Positions 60,638 through 64,000 of a stretch of DNA of 64,000 nt are shown here, piece by piece. Positions within the stretch are counted from its first letter, which is position 1; every line of letters begins with the position of its first letter. Below the pieces are notes generated by a model. The model saw nothing but the letters and a program-made list of their open reading frames with translations, was not told the origin of the DNA and did not search any database. Made by a program: the position numbers and the translations under genes. This DNA comes from Candidatus Planktophila sp. (GTDB lineage Bacteria; Actinomycetota; Actinomycetes; Nanopelagicales; Nanopelagicaceae): the NCBI GenBank assembly GCA_030649935.1, contig JAUSFN010000036.1, forward strand, positions 1 through 64,000, in the 5' to 3' direction.

Positions 60638-62188
60638 CTAACCGTGAACATCATCTGGCTGAAGTTTGATTAAGCGAGAACTGATACCTGACCACGCCTG
60701 GCGAGGAAGAGTTAGGACAAAGTGTGCACCTTTTCCTGGACGGCCCCACGCTTCAAGTTCACCGTTATGCAAACGCGCATCTTCAAGGGCAATTGAAAGG
60801 CCCAGCCCAGTGCCACCTCGAGTTCGGGCTCTAGAAGGATCGGCACGCCAGAATCGATCAAAGACCCTTATCAGATTGGCTTCATCCAAACCAATTCCAA
60901 AGTCACGTACTCCAATAGCAACATCTTCTTCACTAGAAATGATAGTAATGGCTATTGGCTTCTCTTCGGCATGATCAATGGCATTAGAAAACAAATTACG
61001 TAAAATTCGCTCAACGCGCCTGATATCAGCCCTTATGTTCACTGATTCTGAAATTGAGTAAATGCGTAACTCTGTTGATCTTTCTTTAGCTACTAATGCC
61101 AAGTCATCTGCGCATCTTTGGGCGAGCAACACAATATCAAAATCTACGGCCTCAAGAACTGCCACCTCGGCATCAAAGCGACTGATTTCCAATAAGTCTT
61201 CCAGTAATCTCTCAAACCTATCGAGTTGAGCAATCATGAGTTGAGCGCTTCGAGCTACTACGGGGTCAAAATTTTCCCTTGCAGTGTTAATAACCTCTGA
61301 TGCCATACGCAAAGTTGTGAGTGGGGTACGTAGCTCATGTGAAACATCTGATACAAAACGCTGTTGAACCCGTGACAGGTTTTCTAGTCTCGCGAACTGT
61401 TTTTCCAGAGATTCAGCCATCTCATTAAAAGCATGGCCAAGCGTAGAAATCTCATCTTGTGAGTGAACGTTCATGCGCTGTAAGAAATCTCCGGCTGTAA
61501 ACTTCGTTGCAATATGGGCAGCTTCACGCACGGGGCGTACGACTTGTCTGACCACAAGCCAGGTTATTAGAGCTATAAGAAGAACTAAGAAAAACCCAGT
61601 TAAAAAAAGGTAGCGTTGAATGAGATTTAAAGTTGCACTTTGATTTGCCAAGGAGAAAAGCATGTACATCTCGTACTGCCCTGCGTTAGGAATTAAAACC
61701 TTCTCGCCAAAAGCAAGACCTGAAATACTCTCGCCCCCGATATAGCGAATGCGAATATAACTCCAAGCTATGTCGTCACTAGTACGAACTTTCTTGCTAA
61801 GAGATGCCGGAATCGCCTTCGGATCAACTAAGTTCGAACTAATTTCATAATTTAGTTTTCTGGTATTTCCATGACTTTTCAAAAATACCACATCACGTGC
61901 ATTTTCATTAGTAGTGAGCGATGTTGCTGATGCAATTACATCATCAATTACTTTTCGAACGGCGGCATCTTTTTCGCCTTGGGCTAAAACTAGTCGATAT
62001 TGAGCATTGAAGATGGTAGATCTCGCCTCAATCATCGCTGAATCTAGATTCACTTGCTTTATTCCCTTTGATAACTGCGAATTGAGCGCTGAGCCCGCGA
62101 CATAAATAACACTAAGAGAGAGCACTACAGTTGAGATTATAACTTTAAGTGCAAGTGAGTTGCGAAAAGTAGAGATGAAACGATTCAT
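60638..62188 (-). CDS. mtrB: Sensor histidine kinase MtrB
   Basis: MtrB couples cell-envelope and division signals to MtrA. In 516 residues it has spans at about 14-33 and 190-212, an extracytoplasmic sensor between them, and a HAMP domain (about 213-265: VVRQVVRPVREAAHIATKF). His284 lies in VSDVSHELRTPLTTLRMA, and the ATPase domain has NLFSNAIDHAEE, VRDFGIGLD and GGTGLGLSI. Its ATG is 2 bases after the mtrA stop. The lipoprotein partner LpqB, normally encoded next, is missing. Confidence 0.96.
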   Translation of the reverse strand: MNRFISTFRNSLALKVIISTVVLSLSVIYVAGSALNSQLSKGIKQVNLDSAMIEARSTIFNAQYRLVLAQGEKDAAVRKVIDDVIASATSLTTNENARDVVFLKSHGNTRKLNYEISSNLVDPKAIPASLSKKVRTSDDIAWSYIRIRYIGGESISGLAFGEKVLIPNAGQYEMYMLFSLANQSATLNLIQRYLFLTGFFLVLLIALITWLVVRQVVRPVREAAHIATKFTAGDFLQRMNVHSQDEISTLGHAFNEMAESLEKQFARLENLSRVQQRFVSDVSHELRTPLTTLRMASEVINTARENFDPVVARSAQLMIAQLDRFERLLEDLLEISRFDAEVAVLEAVDFDIVLLAQRCADDLALVAKERSTELRIYSISESVNIRADIRRVERILRNLFSNAIDHAEEKPIAITIISSEEDVAIGVRDFGIGLDEANLIRVFDRFWRADPSRARTRGGTGLGLSIALEDARLHNGELEAWGRPGKGAHFVLTLPRQAWSGISSRLIKLQPDDVHG

Positions 62189-62190
62189 TA

Positions 62191-62877
62191 TTAGGAACCG
62201 CCCAAAACTCCAGCTTTGTAGCCCACGCCACGTATGGTTATTACTAATTCTGGTCGCTCTGCATCATGTTCAATTTTTGCTCGCAACCTTTGCACATGCA
62301 CATTTACCAAACGAGTATCGGTTGAGTGACGATATCCCCATACTTCACTGAGTAATGCATCGCGCGAAAATACTCGACCTGGTTCTTTTGCGAGCGCCAC
62401 AAGCAAATCAAACTCAAGTCGAGTAAGTGCTATTTGTTTGCCGGCACGTAAAACTTGGTGGGCTGGAACATCTATTGCTAAATCGCCGATAGTCAAAAGA
62501 CCTGAAATATCGGTATTTGTTCGTCGCAGGCGAGTGCGAATTCGTGCAACTAGTTCTGATGGATGCTTGAAAGGTTTAATCATGTAATCGTCGGCACCGG
62601 CTTCAAGGCCCCTCACAACATCATGAGAATCACCCTTGGCACTAAGCATGATTATCGGCACCATTGATTCAGCCCGAATTAATTTACATACTTCGATACC
62701 ATCAAGACCTGGCAACATAACGTCAAGCAGCACCAAATCTGGTGGATTGTTTCTGAAAACATCGAGAACTTCATCGCCGCGACTTACTAAGTCAACGTCA
62801 ATTCCTGCTCCGGTTAAAACTATTCCGAGCATTTCTGATAGGTCTTGATCGTCATCGACGACCATAACCAATGTCAT
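62191..62877 (-). CDS. mtrA: Response regulator MtrA
   Basis: MtrA is an OmpR-type regulator essential in many actinobacteria for cell wall and division genes. The 228-residue protein has DDDQDLSEML (acidic pocket), phospho-acceptor Asp52 in LLDVMLPG, Lys in MIKPFKHPSELVARI, and a winged helix with LTRLEFDLLVALAKEPGRVF and HVQRLRAKIE. It directly follows ahcY, with its start overlapping the ahcY stop by one base, as in mycobacterial neighbourhoods. Confidence 0.97.
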   Translation of the reverse strand: MTLVMVVDDDQDLSEMLGIVLTGAGIDVDLVSRGDEVLDVFRNNPPDLVLLDVMLPGLDGIEVCKLIRAESMVPIIMLSAKGDSHDVVRGLEAGADDYMIKPFKHPSELVARIRTRLRRTNTDISGLLTIGDLAIDVPAHQVLRAGKQIALTRLEFDLLVALAKEPGRVFSRDALLSEVWGYRHSTDTRLVNVHVQRLRAKIEHDAERPELVITIRGVGYKAGVLGGS

Positions 62878-64000
62878 TAGCTACCGTGTTCCCAGGAGTT
62901 CAAGTACATATCCTGGGCGGGCGTAAGTACATCGATATGTCCGCCCATACTTATGAGCTTCAAACTGGCAACTTCTTTATCGATATATGTTGGAACTTCA
63001 TGCACGCCAGGCTTTAGATTTTTAGCCTCTCTTACTAAGTACTCGGCTGTGAGCGCTTGATCTGAGAAGGACATATCCATAACTGAGGCTGGGTGTCCCT
63101 CTGCCGCACCTAGGTTTACTAAACGACCCTCTGCTAGAAGTAACAAGCGGCGACCATCAGCCAAAACGTACTCATCGGTCTGGTGACGCATTTTTGAGTT
63201 CTTTGTCTTTGAATTTTGCTCGAGCCATGCAACGTCAATTTCAATATCAAAGTGACCAGAGTTAGCCATAATTGCGCCATCTTTCATAACTTGAAAATGC
63301 TCTTCGCGTAAGACATCGCGATTTCCAGTTACAGTGATAAAGACGTCTCCAACCTTTGCAGCGTCGATCATCGGCATAACACGGAAACCCTGCATCATGG
63401 CATCAAGGGCCTTAGTTGGATCGATTTCAGTGACAATGACATCGGCACCCATTCCCTTTGCACGCTCTGCAACGCCTTTACCGCAATATCCAAAGCCTGC
63501 GACAACTAAGATTCGTCCAGCAAGTAAGAAGTTAGTCGAACGGAAAACAGCATCAAGTGTCGATTGACCTGTTCCGTAGCGGTTATCGAACATGTGTTTA
63601 GTGTCGGTATCATTTACAGCGATCATTGGGAATTCAAGCGCCCCATCTTTTGCCATCTGGTTTAGGCGGATAACACCAGTTGTAGTCTCTTCACAGCCAC
63701 CTGCGATATTAGGAATTAACTCTTTTCGAGTTGTATGGAGAGTATTTACAAGATCGCAGCCATCGTCAAAAACTTGGTGAGGAGCTATATCGAGGGCAGC
63801 GTTGATGTGCACGTAGTAACCATCTCGATCAATGGCATTTCGAGCAAAGACGCTGATCCCATATTCATGGACTAGTGCTGCTGCAGTGTCATCTTGAGTT
63901 GATAATGGATTTGAAGCACAGAGGGCAATATCAGCGCCTCCTGCCTTTAAAACGCGCATGAGGTTTGCAGTTTCAGTTGTGACATGCATGCAGGCAGCGA
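62877..64000 (-). CDS. ahcY: Adenosylhomocysteinase (N-terminus cut by the window edge)
   Basis: This enzyme cleaves S-adenosylhomocysteine to adenosine and homocysteine and so relieves product inhibition of methyltransferases. The open frame continues past the right edge; 374 codons are visible, starting after [16 protein letters not shown] binding is shown by [20 protein letters not shown] (about residue 155-174 of the visible part). The C-terminus ends [14 protein letters not shown] and LNSWEHGS. It lacks the Lys-Tyr-Arg-Tyr end of the usual bacterial and eukaryotic form and resembles the shorter archaeal/Thermotoga form. Confidence 0.95.
   Translation of the reverse strand, partial: AACMHVTTETANLMRVLKAGGADIALCASNPLSTQDDTAAALVHEYGISVFARNAIDRDGYYVHINAALDIAPHQVFDDGCDLVNTLHTTRKELIPNIAGGCEETTTGVIRLNQMAKDGALEFPMIAVNDTDTKHMFDNRYGTGQSTLDAVFRSTNFLLAGRILVVAGFGYCGKGVAERAKGMGADVIVTEIDPTKALDAMMQGFRVMPMIDAAKVGDVFITVTGNRDVLREEHFQVMKDGAIMANSGHFDIEIDVAWLEQNSKTKNSKMRHQTDEYVLADGRRLLLLAEGRLVNLGAAEGHPASVMDMSFSDQALTAEYLVREAKNLKPGVHEVPTYIDKEVASLKLISMGGHIDVLTPAQDMYLNSWEHGS

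Overview
The window is chromosomal DNA of an actinobacterium (Actinomycetota). Marker genes support this: WhiB, MtrA/MtrB, a PdtaS-type sensor kinase, an Rv3235-like protein, RamB/ScfR, oligoribonuclease, group II truncated globin and the long SEC-C form of SecA. The right end (whiB, pdtaS, SAF/CpaE pair, Rv3235-like, secA, comF-like, mtrB, mtrA, ahcY) follows the order of the Mycobacterium tuberculosis Rv3219-Rv3248c neighbourhood, but lpqB and the hpf gene are missing from their usual places. Base composition looks modest for the phylum, gaps are very short and stop/start overlaps are common. Together these suggest a compact, probably aquatic lineage such as the Nanopelagicales (acI-like). 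That placement is inference.

Left part (1-18.8 kb). The window opens in the 3' end of a Gly/Met repeat protein, closed by a strong terminator. Then come rpiB/trmB (convergent), pepN, a small membrane protein, an HNH nuclease, an MscS-like channel, and a leftward chain ettA - thioesterase - GH13 alpha-glucosidase - MFS transporter - truncated globin. tRNA-Arg(UCU) sits one base upstream of the orn start codon. After tRNA-His, ppa and a secreted HNH nuclease, a complete 1364-bp IS481-type element has landed in the terminator hairpin of tRNA-Lys. The glyoxylate-shunt genes aceA-aceB follow, divergent from their likely regulator ramB.

Middle part (18.8-44.4 kb). An orphan histidine kinase with an unusual C-terminal extension is followed by small accessory genes and a fibronectin-III secreted protein. 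A coherent cluster runs from 23.9 to 34.0 kb. Leftward are D-3-hydroxybutyrate dehydrogenase and an alpha/beta hydrolase. Rightward is a complete Liv-type ABC importer, an acetoacetate-CoA ligase, a TauE/SafE exporter and an Old Yellow Enzyme. With the glyoxylate shunt nearby, this reads as uptake and use of 3-hydroxybutyrate, acetoacetate or related short acids through acetyl-CoA. A leftward run then carries ArsC/ACR3, an FKBP lipoprotein, argG, two methyltransferases and a two-component system. Next are a Lys/Pro-rich secreted protein, paralogous to one at 23.2 kb, a second GH13 enzyme and TerC.

Right part (44.4-64 kb). Here are a short HPF-like protein, a 49-residue membrane ORF coupled to a larger membrane protein, and a leftward unit lacI - malY/patB-like - FAD oxidoreductase - metB-like. 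Then come DUF4389 and AlkA-like proteins, msrA-msrB, tRNA-Arg(CCG), and the conserved whiB-to-ahcY block. Four tRNAs, one IS element and several hairpins and candidate operators are seen. No CRISPR array, prophage or rRNA was seen, and no stretch over about 300 bases lacks a gene.
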